64,000 nt of DNA from Kaistia soli DSM 19436 (GCF_900129325.1 NZ_FQUP01000004.1:434001-498000), one strand, 5' to 3'; counted from the stretch's first letter, positions 24,323-33,246 are shown. Notes: a model not told the origin generated them from the letters alone. Program-made: numbers and translations.

Positions 24323-25233
24323 GCGCGACCCATGACCGAAAGGCTCATCCGATGACCGACAACGTCTTGAGCGACATGCCCGCCGCAGCGCAGGCGACGA
24401 GTTCGCCGGCCGCGCATCTGAAGCGCCCGCTTCGCCGCAAGGGCGTCGTCATCGCCCATGAGAAGTCCTGGAAGCGCAGCTCGATCTGGACGCTGCAGGT
24501 CGGGATCTTCGTCGCCCTGATCGGCGGCTGGGAACTCGCGACCCGGCTCGGGCTGATCGATCCGTTCTTCTGGTCCTCGCCCTCGCGCATCTACAACGCG
24601 TTCATCATCGTGATCGGCGAAGGCACGCTGTTCCAGGATACCTGGTTCACCTTCAAGGCGACGATCATCGGCTTCCTGCTCGGCTCGGCGATCGGCGCCG
24701 CGATTGGGCTTAGCCTTTGGTGGTCAATCAACGCCGCAGCCGTCGTGCAGCCCTATATCGTCGTCTTCAACGCCGTACCGAAGATCGCGCTCGGACCGCT
24801 GATCATCCTGATCTTCGGCATCGGCATCTCGTCGAAGATCGCCCTCGCCGTCGCCTTCACCGCCGTGATCACGGCGCTCGCGGCCTATGCCGGCGTCCGG
24901 GCCGTCGACGACGACCTCGTCAAGCTGACGCTGTCGCTTGGCGGGCGCCGGCGCGACGTCTTCCTGAAGATCGTCGTGCCCTCGGCCATGCCGTGGATCA
25001 CCTCTTCGCTGCACATCAATATCGGTCTGGCTCTCGCCGGTGCGATCGCAGGTGAATTCATCTCGTCCCAGTACGGCCTCGGCAAGATCATCATGTATGC
25101 GGGCTCGACCTACGACATGGCTCTGATCTGGGTCGGCATCATTATTCTCGCTCTTCTGGCGATCGTTCTCTACGGCGCCGTCAATTGGCTCGAACACAAG
25201 TTCACGAGGGGACAGAACGTCAAGACGATCTAG
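24319..25233 (+). CDS. ABC importer permease (SsuC/TauC/NrtB family)
   Basis: Inner-membrane permease of 304 residues: about 50 cytoplasmic residues, then six membrane segments and the family loop KLTLSLGGRRRDVFLKIVVPSA, which contacts the ATPase. The ATG overlaps the ATPase stop (ATGA). A second ATG at 24352 is an alternative start. Partner of the ATPase and the binding protein that follow the riboswitch. Confidence 0.93.
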   Translation: MSATHDRKAHPMTDNVLSDMPAAAQATSSPAAHLKRPLRRKGVVIAHEKSWKRSSIWTLQVGIFVALIGGWELATRLGLIDPFFWSSPSRIYNAFIIVIGEGTLFQDTWFTFKATIIGFLLGSAIGAAIGLSLWWSINAAAVVQPYIVVFNAVPKIALGPLIILIFGIGISSKIALAVAFTAVITALAAYAGVRAVDDDLVKLTLSLGGRRRDVFLKIVVPSAMPWITSSLHINIGLALAGAIAGEFISSQYGLGKIIMYAGSTYDMALIWVGIIILALLAIVLYGAVNWLEHKFTRGQNVKTI

Positions 25234-25286
25234 TACGAGCAACCGATAGACATAACACCACCATCACAAAGACAGGGAACAGCAGC

Positions 25287-26285
25287 ATGGTTCAGTTCAA
25301 TCGTCGTCAGATACTGGGCGGAGCCGCGGGGCTCGGCGTCGCCAGCCTCGTGGGGGGCATCGGGTCCGCCCGCGCGGATCTCCGCAAGTTCATCGTCACC
25401 GAGCCCGGCCATTCGGCCGATTCGCTCCCCTTCTATGTCGGCATCCGCAAGGGCTACTTCAAAGAAGCCGGCCTCGACGTCCAGATCGTGACGTCGGAAG
25501 GTGGCGGCAAGGCAATGGCAGCGGTGCAGTCCGGCAATGCCGATGCCTATATCGGCGGCCCGGAGCACATCGCCTTCGCCAATGTGAAGGGCGGCAAGCC
25601 GATCCGCGCCATCATCGCGCTGTCAAACCGTGCCAACTCCTTCGTCAGCGCCCGCACAGGCGTGACGATCGATCCGGCCAAGAGCTTCGCCGAGAACATC
25701 AAGGGCAAGAAGATCGCCGTCGGCACGCGCGGCTCGACCGACAACTCGATCCTGCTCTATCTCGCCAAGCGCGACGGTCTCGATCCGCGCGCCGATTTCG
25801 TGATGCTTGAGATCGCGACCGATGCCGGCCGCGTCGCCGCGATGAAGAATGGCGAGGCGGACCTCGCCATGGTCTACGAGCCGTTCATCGCGCAGGGCGT
25901 CAAGGCCGGCATCTGGCAGGAGCCCTTCGCCTCGATGCCGAAGGAACTCGGCCTCTTCGCCTGGACGACCGTCAACCTGCCGGAAGCGACGATCAAGGCT
26001 GACCCCGAACTCGCCAAGGCGGTCGTCGCCGCGACCAAGAAGTCGCTCGACCTCGTCTTCACCAACGAAGCCGAAATGCGCGCCATCGCGGCCGAGGAGT
26101 TCCCGACGCTGCCGAAGGACGACCTTGACGCCATCCTGACGCGCGCCCGCAACAACGACATGTGGCAGCAGGACGGCTCGATGCCGCCGGAGGCCTGGGA
26201 AAAGACCAAGAGCATCATCACCATCTCCGGCGTGCTCAAGGAAGACGTCCCCTACAAGGACGTCTTCGATCCCGAATTCCTCTGA
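25287..26285 (+). CDS. ABC importer substrate-binding protein (SsuA/NMT1-like)
   Basis: Protein of 332 residues with a Tat signal (FNRRQILGGAAGLGVASLV, ending SARA). It has the NMT1/SsuA pattern: PFYVGIRKGYFKEAGLDVQIV, a GGGKAMAAVQSGNADAYIGG loop and DLAMVYEPF. The start ATG 25287 has AGGGAA upstream; the frame is open earlier but overlaps the hydrophilic end of the permease gene. The family binds sulfonates, nitrate, pyrimidine precursors and other small nitrogen or sulfur compounds; the ligand here is unknown. Confidence 0.92.
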   Translation: MVQFNRRQILGGAAGLGVASLVGGIGSARADLRKFIVTEPGHSADSLPFYVGIRKGYFKEAGLDVQIVTSEGGGKAMAAVQSGNADAYIGGPEHIAFANVKGGKPIRAIIALSNRANSFVSARTGVTIDPAKSFAENIKGKKIAVGTRGSTDNSILLYLAKRDGLDPRADFVMLEIATDAGRVAAMKNGEADLAMVYEPFIAQGVKAGIWQEPFASMPKELGLFAWTTVNLPEATIKADPELAKAVVAATKKSLDLVFTNEAEMRAIAAEEFPTLPKDDLDAILTRARNNDMWQQDGSMPPEAWEKTKSIITISGVLKEDVPYKDVFDPEFL

Positions 26286-26394
26286 ACGGAATGCCTTGGA
26301 TCAGGCGACGCCTGACGACATGATGGCCCGGGCCGGATTCGCAACGCGGATCCGGCCCGGGCAGACTTCAGAATCCCTAAGGACAGAAACGATC

Positions 26395-26823
26395 ATGGCC
26401 GTCACCAGACCGAGCCTCAAGCTCACCCATGCCGCCGCGCTGACGGCTCTGCAAGCCGCTGTCGCAAAGGCGGAAGCAATCGGCTGGCAGGTCAATATCG
26501 TCATCGTTGATGAGAGCGGCGTCCTTCTGGCCGCCATCCGCATGGACGGTGCCAAGTTCCTCTCGCTCACCACCGCCACCAACAAGGCAAAGAGCGCCGC
26601 CTCGCATCGTCGCCCGACTACCGAGATCGGCGGCGATCTGGCGATGAGCCTGGCGCTCGCCTCGGACGGACAGCTCACCAATATGGCCGGCGGTCTGCCG
26701 ATCGTCATCGACGGCATCTGCGTCGGCGGCATTGGCATCGGCTCGGCGCCTGATGACGAGGACATTGCCATTGCCCGTGCCGGACTTGCCGCCATCGGCG
26801 CCGCCGAGCGCATGCCGGACTGA
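26395..26823 (+). CDS. GlcG/HbpS-family protein
   Basis: Protein of 142 residues with the compact GlcG/HbpS (DUF336) fold pattern: VTRPSLKLTHAAALTALQAA, VIVDESGVLLAAIRMDGA, AGGLPIVIDG and GGIGIGSAPDDEDIAIARAG. Members bind heme or corrinoid, or accompany catabolic operons with unclear function. The start ATG 26395 has AAGGA upstream. It lies between the importer and the nucleoside hydrolase, in the same direction, and is probably co-transcribed. Confidence 0.87.
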   Translation: MAVTRPSLKLTHAAALTALQAAVAKAEAIGWQVNIVIVDESGVLLAAIRMDGAKFLSLTTATNKAKSAASHRRPTTEIGGDLAMSLALASDGQLTNMAGGLPIVIDGICVGGIGIGSAPDDEDIAIARAGLAAIGAAERMPD

Positions 26824-26869
26824 CCGGCCGTCCACATCAACGTTTCAAGTCCATTCTCAGGAGCCAACC

Positions 26870-27826
26870 TTGCCGCGCAAGCTGATCCTCGACGTCGATA
26901 CCGGCACGGATGATGCCGTCGCCATCATGCTGGCCGCGCTGCATCCCGCGCTCGATCTCCTGGCCGTCACCACGGTGAACGGCAATGTCGAGATCGGCTA
27001 TTGCACGGACAATTCGCTGCGGACGCTCGATTTCATCGGCCGCAGCGACATCCCCGTCTATGAGGGCTGCCCGAAGCCGATCCTCCGCGCGGATTTCCCG
27101 GTCCCGCGGGCGGTCAAGAAGGACGGCGGCATGCATGTGAACACGCTGCCGGTACCGGAGCCGACAAGCCGCAAGGCTGACAAGAACGCCGTCGAATTCC
27201 TGATCGAAACCTTCCGCGCCGCCACCGAGGAGATCGCACTCGTTCCGGTCGGCCCGCTGACCAATATCGCGGCGGCGATCACCGCCGATCCGAACTTCGC
27301 CCGCAATGTGCCCGAGCTCGTGATCATGGGCGGCGCGCACTACACGGGCAATGTAACGCCGTCCGCCGAATTCAATATCTGGGCCGATCCCGAAGCTGCA
27401 GCCATCGTCTTCGAGGCACCCTTCGCGCGCCGCGTCTTGGTGCCCCTCGACGCCACGTTCCAGGCACTCGTCTCGGGTGCCGATTGCGGCGCGCTGGAGG
27501 CGCTTGGAACCAATGCGGGCATCGCCGCCTCCCGCTTCATCAGCCAGCGCATCAAGGGCTATGATTCGACCCAGCCGATGAAGACGCTCGGGTCGGCACC
27601 GGTGCATGATGCGGTCTGCGTCGCCTATCTGGCGGAGCCGGACATCATCGAGACGCGGCACATTCACGTCGCCGTCGAGACGGCGGGCATCCACACGGTC
27701 GGCCGCACCGTCTTCGACGTCAACAAACGCGGCGATAACGAGGCCAATACCCACGTCGCATTCGGCGCCAACGGCCCGCGCTTCATCGCGCTGCTGAAGG
27801 AGATCTTCGGGGGCGCCGCCGCATGA
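26870..27826 (+). CDS. Nucleoside hydrolase (IunH/RihB family), copy 1
   Basis: Protein of 318 residues that should hydrolyse the N-glycosidic bond of ribonucleosides, releasing a base and ribose. The calcium-binding signature DVDTGTDDAVAIMLA is at the N-terminus, with VPVGPLTNIAAAI, MGGA and EFNIWADPEAA further on. The TTG at 26870 is the likely start, with AGGAG eight bases upstream and the family motif beginning four codons later. It overlaps the MBL-fold gene by four bases. A close paralogue lies at 42794-43762. The base specificity is not apparent. Confidence 0.93.
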   Translation: MPRKLILDVDTGTDDAVAIMLAALHPALDLLAVTTVNGNVEIGYCTDNSLRTLDFIGRSDIPVYEGCPKPILRADFPVPRAVKKDGGMHVNTLPVPEPTSRKADKNAVEFLIETFRAATEEIALVPVGPLTNIAAAITADPNFARNVPELVIMGGAHYTGNVTPSAEFNIWADPEAAAIVFEAPFARRVLVPLDATFQALVSGADCGALEALGTNAGIAASRFISQRIKGYDSTQPMKTLGSAPVHDAVCVAYLAEPDIIETRHIHVAVETAGIHTVGRTVFDVNKRGDNEANTHVAFGANGPRFIALLKEIFGGAAA

Positions 27827-28605
27827 CCGACGCGGCGACAGAGATCCGCAAGCTCTATATCTTGCTGGCCGGCTACGAGATCATCCGGAAGTCGGGCTGC
27901 ATCCGCGGTGAGCAGCCCTACGTCATCCTCGCGGTGCCGATCTGCTGTTATCTCATGGAGACGGCGCGCGGCTATGTGATGTTCGATACCGGCCTCGAGA
28001 GCGCGGGGCTTGCCGATCCGGTCGCGGCCGCTGCGCGCTACGTCAACGCCACTTTTCCGAGCCCGCCCGTCGTCTTGCCGGAGCATGAGGTGCTGACGCA
28101 GCTTGCCGGGCTCGGTGTCGACCCGGCCGACGTGACCGAGATCGTGCTCAGCCACGCCCATGGCGACCATACCGGGCACCTTCGCGACTTTCCGAACGCC
28201 CGCGTGACGATCCAGAAGCTGGAGCATGCGGCGGCGATGGCCGATACCGGACGCATGAACTATGCGGACTATGCCGATCCCGCCATTCGCTGGAACATCG
28301 TCGACGGCGACGCGACGCTCATGCCCGGTCTTGACCTTGTGCTGACACGCGGCCACCAGCCGGGCCATCAGTCGGCGGTCGTCCGCCTGCCGCAGGACGG
28401 GGTGAAGATCCTGGTCGGCGATGTCGTCGACCTCCTCGAGAATTTCGACCGCGAGGTTCTCGGCTCCAGCATGGACGATCCGGCGGCCCTCGCCAGCATC
28501 CGCCGCCTCAAAGCCATCGCGGCGGAGACCGGTGGCGAACTGGTCCCGCTGCATGATCCTGGCTTCGTGCAGCGCGCGCGCCTCGCGCCGCTCTTCTATC
28601 ACTGA
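27823..28605 (+). CDS. Metallo-beta-lactamase-fold hydrolase (N-acyl homoserine lactonase-like)
   Basis: Protein of 260 residues with the metal motif SHAHGDHTGHL and downstream metal ligands in RGHQPGHQSAVV and ILVGDVVDL. The arrangement matches the AttM/AiiA-like branch of the MBL superfamily. No signal peptide. It starts inside the stop of the nucleoside hydrolase gene (ATGA), so the two are coupled. In this setting a lactonase or cyclic-amide hydrolase acting on a pathway intermediate is more plausible than quorum quenching, but nothing proves it. Confidence 0.88.
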   Translation: MTDAATEIRKLYILLAGYEIIRKSGCIRGEQPYVILAVPICCYLMETARGYVMFDTGLESAGLADPVAAAARYVNATFPSPPVVLPEHEVLTQLAGLGVDPADVTEIVLSHAHGDHTGHLRDFPNARVTIQKLEHAAAMADTGRMNYADYADPAIRWNIVDGDATLMPGLDLVLTRGHQPGHQSAVVRLPQDGVKILVGDVVDLLENFDREVLGSSMDDPAALASIRRLKAIAAETGGELVPLHDPGFVQRARLAPLFYH

Positions 28606-28628
28606 CGAAAGAACTTGAGGACAGAGCC

Positions 28629-30224
28629 ATGAAGACGGAACGCGACTTCGTGAAGACGGGCGCCTCCACGGCGGTCGGTGCCGAAGGCATGGTGGCGACC
28701 TCGCATCCGGCCGCGACGCTGGCAGCGATCGAGATTCTTCGCGCCGGCGGCAATGCCGTCGACGCCGCGCTTGCAGCCGTCGCCGTCCAATGCGTCGTCG
28801 ACCCGCTGATGACCGGCATCGGCGGTGATTGCTTCGCGCTCTATTCCGCCAAGGGCGGTCTGCCGATCGCCCTCAACGGGTCGGGCCGCGCTGCAAAGGC
28901 CGCCGATCCCGCTTGGTTCAAGGCGCAGGGCATCACGGAAATCGGCGATCGCTCCGTCCATGCCGTCACGGTGCCCGGCGCCGTCGATGCCTGGTGCCGC
29001 CTGTCGGAGGACTACGGATCGCTGCCGCTCGCGACCGTTCTCAAGGCGGCCATCGCCGCAGCCGACAACGGCTACCGCGTGACGCCGCGCGTTGCGCATG
29101 ACTGGGCAGCCAATGTTGGCCGCCTTTCTCATGACGCGGCAGCGATGCAGCGCTTCCTCGTCGAAGGCCGCGCCCCCCGGGCCGGCGAGCGGATGGAGAA
29201 TCCCGCCCTCGCTGCCTCGCTGCGGGCGATCGGCGCAGAAGGCCGCGCCGCCTTCTATGAGGGGGCGGTCGCCGAGGAGATCGTCGCCCTGCTCGCGGCA
29301 CGTGGCGGTCTTCTGACGATGGAGGATTTTGCCGCGCAAACGTCCAACTATCTCTCGCCGATCAGCGCCTCTTACCGGGGCTATCGGCTGCATGAGTGTC
29401 CGCCGAACGGCCAGGGCATCACAGCGCTCATCATCCTGAGGATTCTCGAAGGCTTTGACCTGTCGGATGTGGCACTCGACGAGGCCGGCCGCGTGCATCT
29501 CTTTGCTGAGGCGACAAAGGCAGCCTATCGCCTGCGCGACGCCATGATCGGCGACCCCGACGTCACTCCCGTCGATGTCGAAGCACTCCTGTCCGAGGCG
29601 ACCATCGCACCGCTCCGCGCGGCGATCCGGGCCGATCGTGCCAGCACACCCCTGCCGCCGACTGACGAGACGCCGCACAAGGACACGGTCTATCTCACGG
29701 TCGTCGACCGCGATCGCAATGCGATTTCGCTGATCAACTCGATCTTCTGGGCTTTCGGCAGCGGCCATTATGCCCCGCAGTCCGGCGTCGTGCTGCAGAA
29801 CCGCGGCGCCAGCTTCCGCGTGACCGAAGGCCACCCGAACACCATCGGCCCGCGCAAGCGGCCGATGCACACCATCATCCCGGGCATGCTGACGCGGGAT
29901 GATCGCCTGGTGATGTCGTTCGGCGTCATGGGCGGCCAGTACCAGGCGGCCGGTCACGCACATTTCGTCTCGGAAGTGGTCGATCGCGGCAAGGCCCTGC
30001 AGGCCGCGTCCGATGCACCGCGAAGCTTCGCCTTCGATGGTGTCCTCAGCCTGGAAAGCACCTTCGATCCAGCCGTGGCGGAGACGCTCGCCGGCTATGG
30101 CCACACGGTCGATGTCAGCGATGCCCCGATCGGCGGATGCCAGGCGATTGCCGTTGACGATGAAACAGGCGCGCTTTTCGGCGCCACGGATCATCGCAAG
30201 GACGGCATCGCGCTCGGTTATTGA
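28629..30224 (+). CDS. Gamma-glutamyltransferase-family Ntn hydrolase
   Basis: Protein of 531 residues with GGT features: AAIEILRAGGNAVDAALAAV, GIGGDCFALY, and the autoproteolytic Thr in KDTVYLTVVDRDRNAISLI. There is no signal peptide, unlike classical periplasmic GGT, so it should be cytoplasmic. Such forms include acylases and hydrolases of gamma-glutamyl intermediates. It starts 24 bases after the MBL gene with GAGGACAG upstream, so it appears to be the last gene of the riboswitch operon. It may hydrolyse a gamma-glutamylated or acylated amine made in the pathway. Confidence 0.92.
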   Translation: MKTERDFVKTGASTAVGAEGMVATSHPAATLAAIEILRAGGNAVDAALAAVAVQCVVDPLMTGIGGDCFALYSAKGGLPIALNGSGRAAKAADPAWFKAQGITEIGDRSVHAVTVPGAVDAWCRLSEDYGSLPLATVLKAAIAAADNGYRVTPRVAHDWAANVGRLSHDAAAMQRFLVEGRAPRAGERMENPALAASLRAIGAEGRAAFYEGAVAEEIVALLAARGGLLTMEDFAAQTSNYLSPISASYRGYRLHECPPNGQGITALIILRILEGFDLSDVALDEAGRVHLFAEATKAAYRLRDAMIGDPDVTPVDVEALLSEATIAPLRAAIRADRASTPLPPTDETPHKDTVYLTVVDRDRNAISLINSIFWAFGSGHYAPQSGVVLQNRGASFRVTEGHPNTIGPRKRPMHTIIPGMLTRDDRLVMSFGVMGGQYQAAGHAHFVSEVVDRGKALQAASDAPRSFAFDGVLSLESTFDPAVAETLAGYGHTVDVSDAPIGGCQAIAVDDETGALFGATDHRKDGIALGY

Positions 30225-30425
30225 CGCGGCGGAATCGCCAGCAGGGGCGGCGCTGCCGCGTCGCACCATGATGAGACGCGCCGCTGCTGCAATGCATCAT
30301 GCGCAGGCCTGCCATGCGTTTTTTAGCGCTGCTCAACTTAGTTCGCCAAGCGTACATTCGAAATCAAGAAAGGTCGTTCGGCGGATGAGCCGGGCGGCAG
30401 TCACCCGATCCGGAAGGATATCGAG

Positions 30426-30572
30426 ATGAACCTCGTGAACGGCTTCAAGAGCTGGCGCAAGTATCGCGAGACCCGCAACGAGCTGTCGCGGCTGACCAAG
30501 CGCGAACTCGCGGACCTCGGCATCGACCGCGCCGACATCAACCAGGTTGCCCGTCAGGCAGTCGGTTACTGA
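30426..30572 (+). CDS. DUF1127 small protein (CcaF1-like)
   Basis: Protein of 48 residues with the Arg-rich DUF1127 pattern (SWRKYRETRNELSRLTKREL, then ADLGIDRADI). AAGGA precedes ATG 30426. In Rhodobacter a DUF1127 protein (CcaF1) is co-transcribed with CcsR sRNAs and binds RNA. Exactly that sRNA type follows here, so this gene is likely the mRNA part of an sRNA operon. The 200 bases before it hold its promoter, in which I recognise no sigma-factor motif. Confidence 0.88.
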   Translation: MNLVNGFKSWRKYRETRNELSRLTKRELADLGIDRADINQVARQAVGY

Positions 30573-30587
30573 TTTCAAGAGATTCGC

Positions 30588-30700
30588 CAGGACGAACCTC
30601 CTCCCTCGTCCTCGCGATCCGGCGGCCAGCGAACCTCCTCCCTCGCTTCGCCGCCCTCCATGAGAACGCCCGCCGATCTCCTCCCCGGCGGGCGTTTTTC
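30588..30700 (+). ncRNA. Cuckoo/CcsR-type small RNA with two CCTCCTCCC loops
   Basis: Two hairpins each present the anti-Shine-Dalgarno loop ACCTCCTCCC. The first (30590-30611) has stem GGACGA/TCGTCC. The second (30621-30655) has stems GGCGGC/GCCGCC and AGCGA/TCGCT. A Rho-independent terminator follows. The conserved CCUCCUCCC loop, the pairing with an upstream DUF1127 gene and the terminator match the alphaproteobacterial cuckoo family. It probably accumulates by processing of the DUF1127 transcript under stress. Confidence 0.85.
30666..30699 (+). terminator. Intrinsic terminator of the DUF1127-sRNA transcript
   Basis: A ten-bp stem (ACGCCCGCCG/CGGCGGGCGT) is followed directly by TTTTTC, a textbook Rho-independent terminator. 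Confidence 0.92.
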
Positions 30701-30789
30701 ATTTTCGGCTTTGCCAGGGCCTAGGCTCTCCCTCGCCGACGATGCGTCCGGCCTGAGGCCAAACTGCCAATCCGCCGCTATCGCCTGTC

Positions 30790-31122
30790 TCACAGAAAAT
30801 CGTCGCGCCGCGGCGTGAAACTGTCGATGAGTCGGCCAGCCGTCAGCGCCTTGACCCCATGCGTGACGCCGGACGGCACGATATAAGCGCCACCAGCGCC
30901 GATCGTTTCGGTCGCCCCGCCGATCGTCACCTCGAATTCTCCTTCCGCGACATAGCTGCTCTGGACATGCGGATGTGCATGCAGGGCGCCGATCCCGCCA
31001 GCCTCGAAGCTGAACTCGACGAGCATCAGTTCCGGCAGGCTGAGGATGACCCGGCGTGTGCTGGTCCCAAGCGGAATTGCGCTGCCCTCCCCGGGCTGCG
31101 CGAACAGTTTTTCATCTGCCAT
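30790..31122 (-). CDS. Cupin-domain protein
   Basis: Protein of 110 residues with a single cupin: metal-binding HAHPHVQSSYVAEGEFEVTI and the second motif YIVPSGVTHGVKAL. ATG 31120-31122 has AGAGG upstream; a TTG at 31164 overlapping the preceding gene is less likely. Last gene of the TetR-flanked minus-strand operon. A small cupin beside Gfo/Idh/MocA and TIM-barrel isomerase genes suggests an isomerase or sensor role in sugar metabolism, without direct proof. Confidence 0.87.
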   Translation of the reverse strand: MADEKLFAQPGEGSAIPLGTSTRRVILSLPELMLVEFSFEAGGIGALHAHPHVQSSYVAEGEFEVTIGGATETIGAGGAYIVPSGVTHGVKALTAGRLIDSFTPRRDDFL

Positions 31123-31160
31123 CGTGGAGACCTCTTGCAGGTGTTGCTTCGACGTTTGGC

Positions 31161-32402
31161 TCAAGGATGGTCGATTTCGCCAAGCTCGGAAAGCTTGACC
31201 ATCCTTCCGGTCGTGGCGCTTTGCAGGGCAGCAAGACCGGTCATCACCGACATCGCACCGGCCCGGCTGTCGGCGCGCTGACCGAGCGGATCGGCCCCAT
31301 CGCGGAAGATCATCGAGCGCATCAGATCATCGCCACCGAAATGGCCGCCGCCGGCATGCGGCACCTTGATCCGTTCAACGCCGCCATCGAACGATCGGAC
31401 GAGCAGGATTTCGTCATGGTCGGGCGTCGGCCATGGCTGCTTCTCGAACTGGCGCAGCTCGATGCGGCCGCGCGTGCCGTTGAACGCGATGGCATGCCCC
31501 TCGATCGGCATGAAGGCGTTGAGCGAATAGGACGCCGTGACGGCATTCTGATAGCGGATCGTCGCCGACATCGTATCGAAGATGTCGATATCCTCACGAT
31601 AGACGCAGCCGTCCCGCACATAACCGTCGATTTCGGACGGGTCTTCATAAAGCTGGTCCAGGAATTCGTCCGCGCTCATATCGAAGAAATAGTCGCACTC
31701 TTCAGCGTGGCTGCAATCGCGGCAACGCGGACCGCGGAAAGGCCCGTTGCGCCCATATTGGCGCAGTTCGCCAAACGCTGCGACGTCGACCGGATCGGCG
31801 CCGATATACCAGTTGAGCAGATCGAAGTGATGCGTCGCCTTGTGAACGAACAGGCTACCGGAATTTTTGACATAAGCATGCCAGCGGCGGAAGTAATCCG
31901 CGCCGTGCTGGTTGTTCAGATACCAGTGAAAGTCGACCGAGGTCAGCGTGCCGATTTCGCCCGCCATGAGCAGCGATTTCAGCTTGGCTGCAGTTGGGGC
32001 GTAGCGATAATTGAAGGAGACATCGATCCGCCGGCCGGTGCGCCGCTCGGCGTCGCGGATGCGGCGGATCTTGTCCATCGACGTCGTCATTGGTTTTTCT
32101 GTAATCACGTCGGCCCCGGCTTCAAGCGCGGCCACGATGACGTCGTCATGGTTGGAATCGCGGGTACAGACAATCACCAGTTCGGGCCGCGCTGCGGCAA
32201 GGGTTTCCTCGATCGAGGTGTAGATCGGTGCGTTCGACTTGATCATCGCGCGCGCGCGTTCGGCCCGTAGCGGATTGGTGTCGCAGATCGCCACAAGGTC
32301 GACCTCCTGCCGCCAGCCCGCGAGCAAATCCCTACCCCACATCGTCGTGCCGCGATTGCCCGTTCCGACCAGTGCATAGCGCTGGCGTTCATGCCCGTTC
32401 AT
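31161..32402 (-). CDS. Gfo/Idh/MocA-family sugar oxidoreductase (A)
   Basis: NAD(P)-dependent dehydrogenase of 413 residues: an N-terminal Rossmann motif (YALVGTGNRGT), the family EKP motif (ADVITEKPM) and catalytic-region HKATHHFDLLNWYI. A small insertion with Cys residues (CRDCSHAEECDYF) near residue 240 is unusual and could bind metal. Its ATG overlaps the upstream isomerase stop by four bases. Likely oxidises a hydroxyl on a sugar or polyol. Confidence 0.92.
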   Translation of the reverse strand: MNGHERQRYALVGTGNRGTTMWGRDLLAGWRQEVDLVAICDTNPLRAERARAMIKSNAPIYTSIEETLAAARPELVIVCTRDSNHDDVIVAALEAGADVITEKPMTTSMDKIRRIRDAERRTGRRIDVSFNYRYAPTAAKLKSLLMAGEIGTLTSVDFHWYLNNQHGADYFRRWHAYVKNSGSLFVHKATHHFDLLNWYIGADPVDVAAFGELRQYGRNGPFRGPRCRDCSHAEECDYFFDMSADEFLDQLYEDPSEIDGYVRDGCVYREDIDIFDTMSATIRYQNAVTASYSLNAFMPIEGHAIAFNGTRGRIELRQFEKQPWPTPDHDEILLVRSFDGGVERIKVPHAGGGHFGGDDLMRSMIFRDGADPLGQRADSRAGAMSVMTGLAALQSATTGRMVKLSELGEIDHP

Positions 32403-33235
32403 GTCCGTCCCTGGCTCTGGAGATTGGCGTGACGCTCGATGCAGGTCGCCAGCACGGTCTCGCCCGGCTGCCGCCACCAGTTGTCGCGCGAAAAGATTTC
32501 GACCTCCTCGGGGCCGGTATAGCCGGCCGCCTCGATCATCTGCCTGATACCGGCAAGATCGATCACCCCGTCGCCCATCATGCCCCGGTCGAGCAGCAGG
32601 TCACGCGTCGGCACCAGCCAATCGCAGATGTGATGCGCGAGGATGCAGTTCATGCGGCCGGCCCGAGCGATTGCAGTAGGAAGCTTCGGATCCCACCAGA
32701 CATGATAGACGTCGATCGCAACGCCGACGCCCTCGCCAAAGTACGCGCAGAGATCAAGCGCCTGGTCGAGCGTGTTCACGCACGCGCGGTCGGCGGCATA
32801 CATCGGATGCAGGGGCTCGATCGCTAGCGGCATGCCGATGCTGCGCGCATGCGGCAGCATCGCGGCTATGCCGTTCTCGACCATGGTCCGGGCAGCGGAC
32901 AGGTCGCGGCTGGAGCCCGGCAGGCCCCCGACGACCAGGACAAGGCAATCGGCGCCAAGCGCCGCCGCCTCATCGATGGCCCGCCGGTTGTCGTCGATCG
33001 CCGCCTGGCGGCCCGATTCCGTTTCGGCCGGAAACATGCCGCCGCGGCAGAGCCCGGTGACCCGCAACCCCTCCGATCGAACGATCCGCGCCGCCTCGGC
33101 AAGCCCGACCGCTGCCACCTGATCGCGCCAAGGCGCGATCGCCGAGATCCCGCGCTGCAGGCAGCCGTCGGCAGCTTCGGCAAAACCCCAGCTGCCCCGC
33201 GTCGTCGCCAGATTGATCGCCAGTTCGCCTGCCAT
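32399..33235 (-). CDS. Sugar phosphate isomerase/epimerase (AP-endonuclease-2/xylose-isomerase-like TIM barrel)
   Basis: Protein of 278 residues with metal-binding positions in PLAIEPLHPMY, VAIDVYHVWWDP and a C-terminal VEIFSRDNWWR, typical of the IolE/EboC/DUF-type TIM barrels. ATG 33233-33235 is chosen because the family N-terminus follows at once; the ribosome-binding site is weak, so coupling to the upstream gene is likely. Such barrels next to Gfo/Idh/MocA enzymes often isomerise or cleave 3-keto sugars. Confidence 0.88.
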   Translation of the reverse strand: MAGELAINLATTRGSWGFAEAADGCLQRGISAIAPWRDQVAAVGLAEAARIVRSEGLRVTGLCRGGMFPAETESGRQAAIDDNRRAIDEAAALGADCLVLVVGGLPGSSRDLSAARTMVENGIAAMLPHARSIGMPLAIEPLHPMYAADRACVNTLDQALDLCAYFGEGVGVAIDVYHVWWDPKLPTAIARAGRMNCILAHHICDWLVPTRDLLLDRGMMGDGVIDLAGIRQMIEAAGYTGPEEVEIFSRDNWWRQPGETVLATCIERHANLQSQGRT

Positions 33236-33246
33236 CCTACGCGTCG

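Noticed and set aside
28599..30269. A 556-codon open frame on the minus strand
   Set aside because: It is the antisense shadow of the gamma-glutamyltransferase gene.
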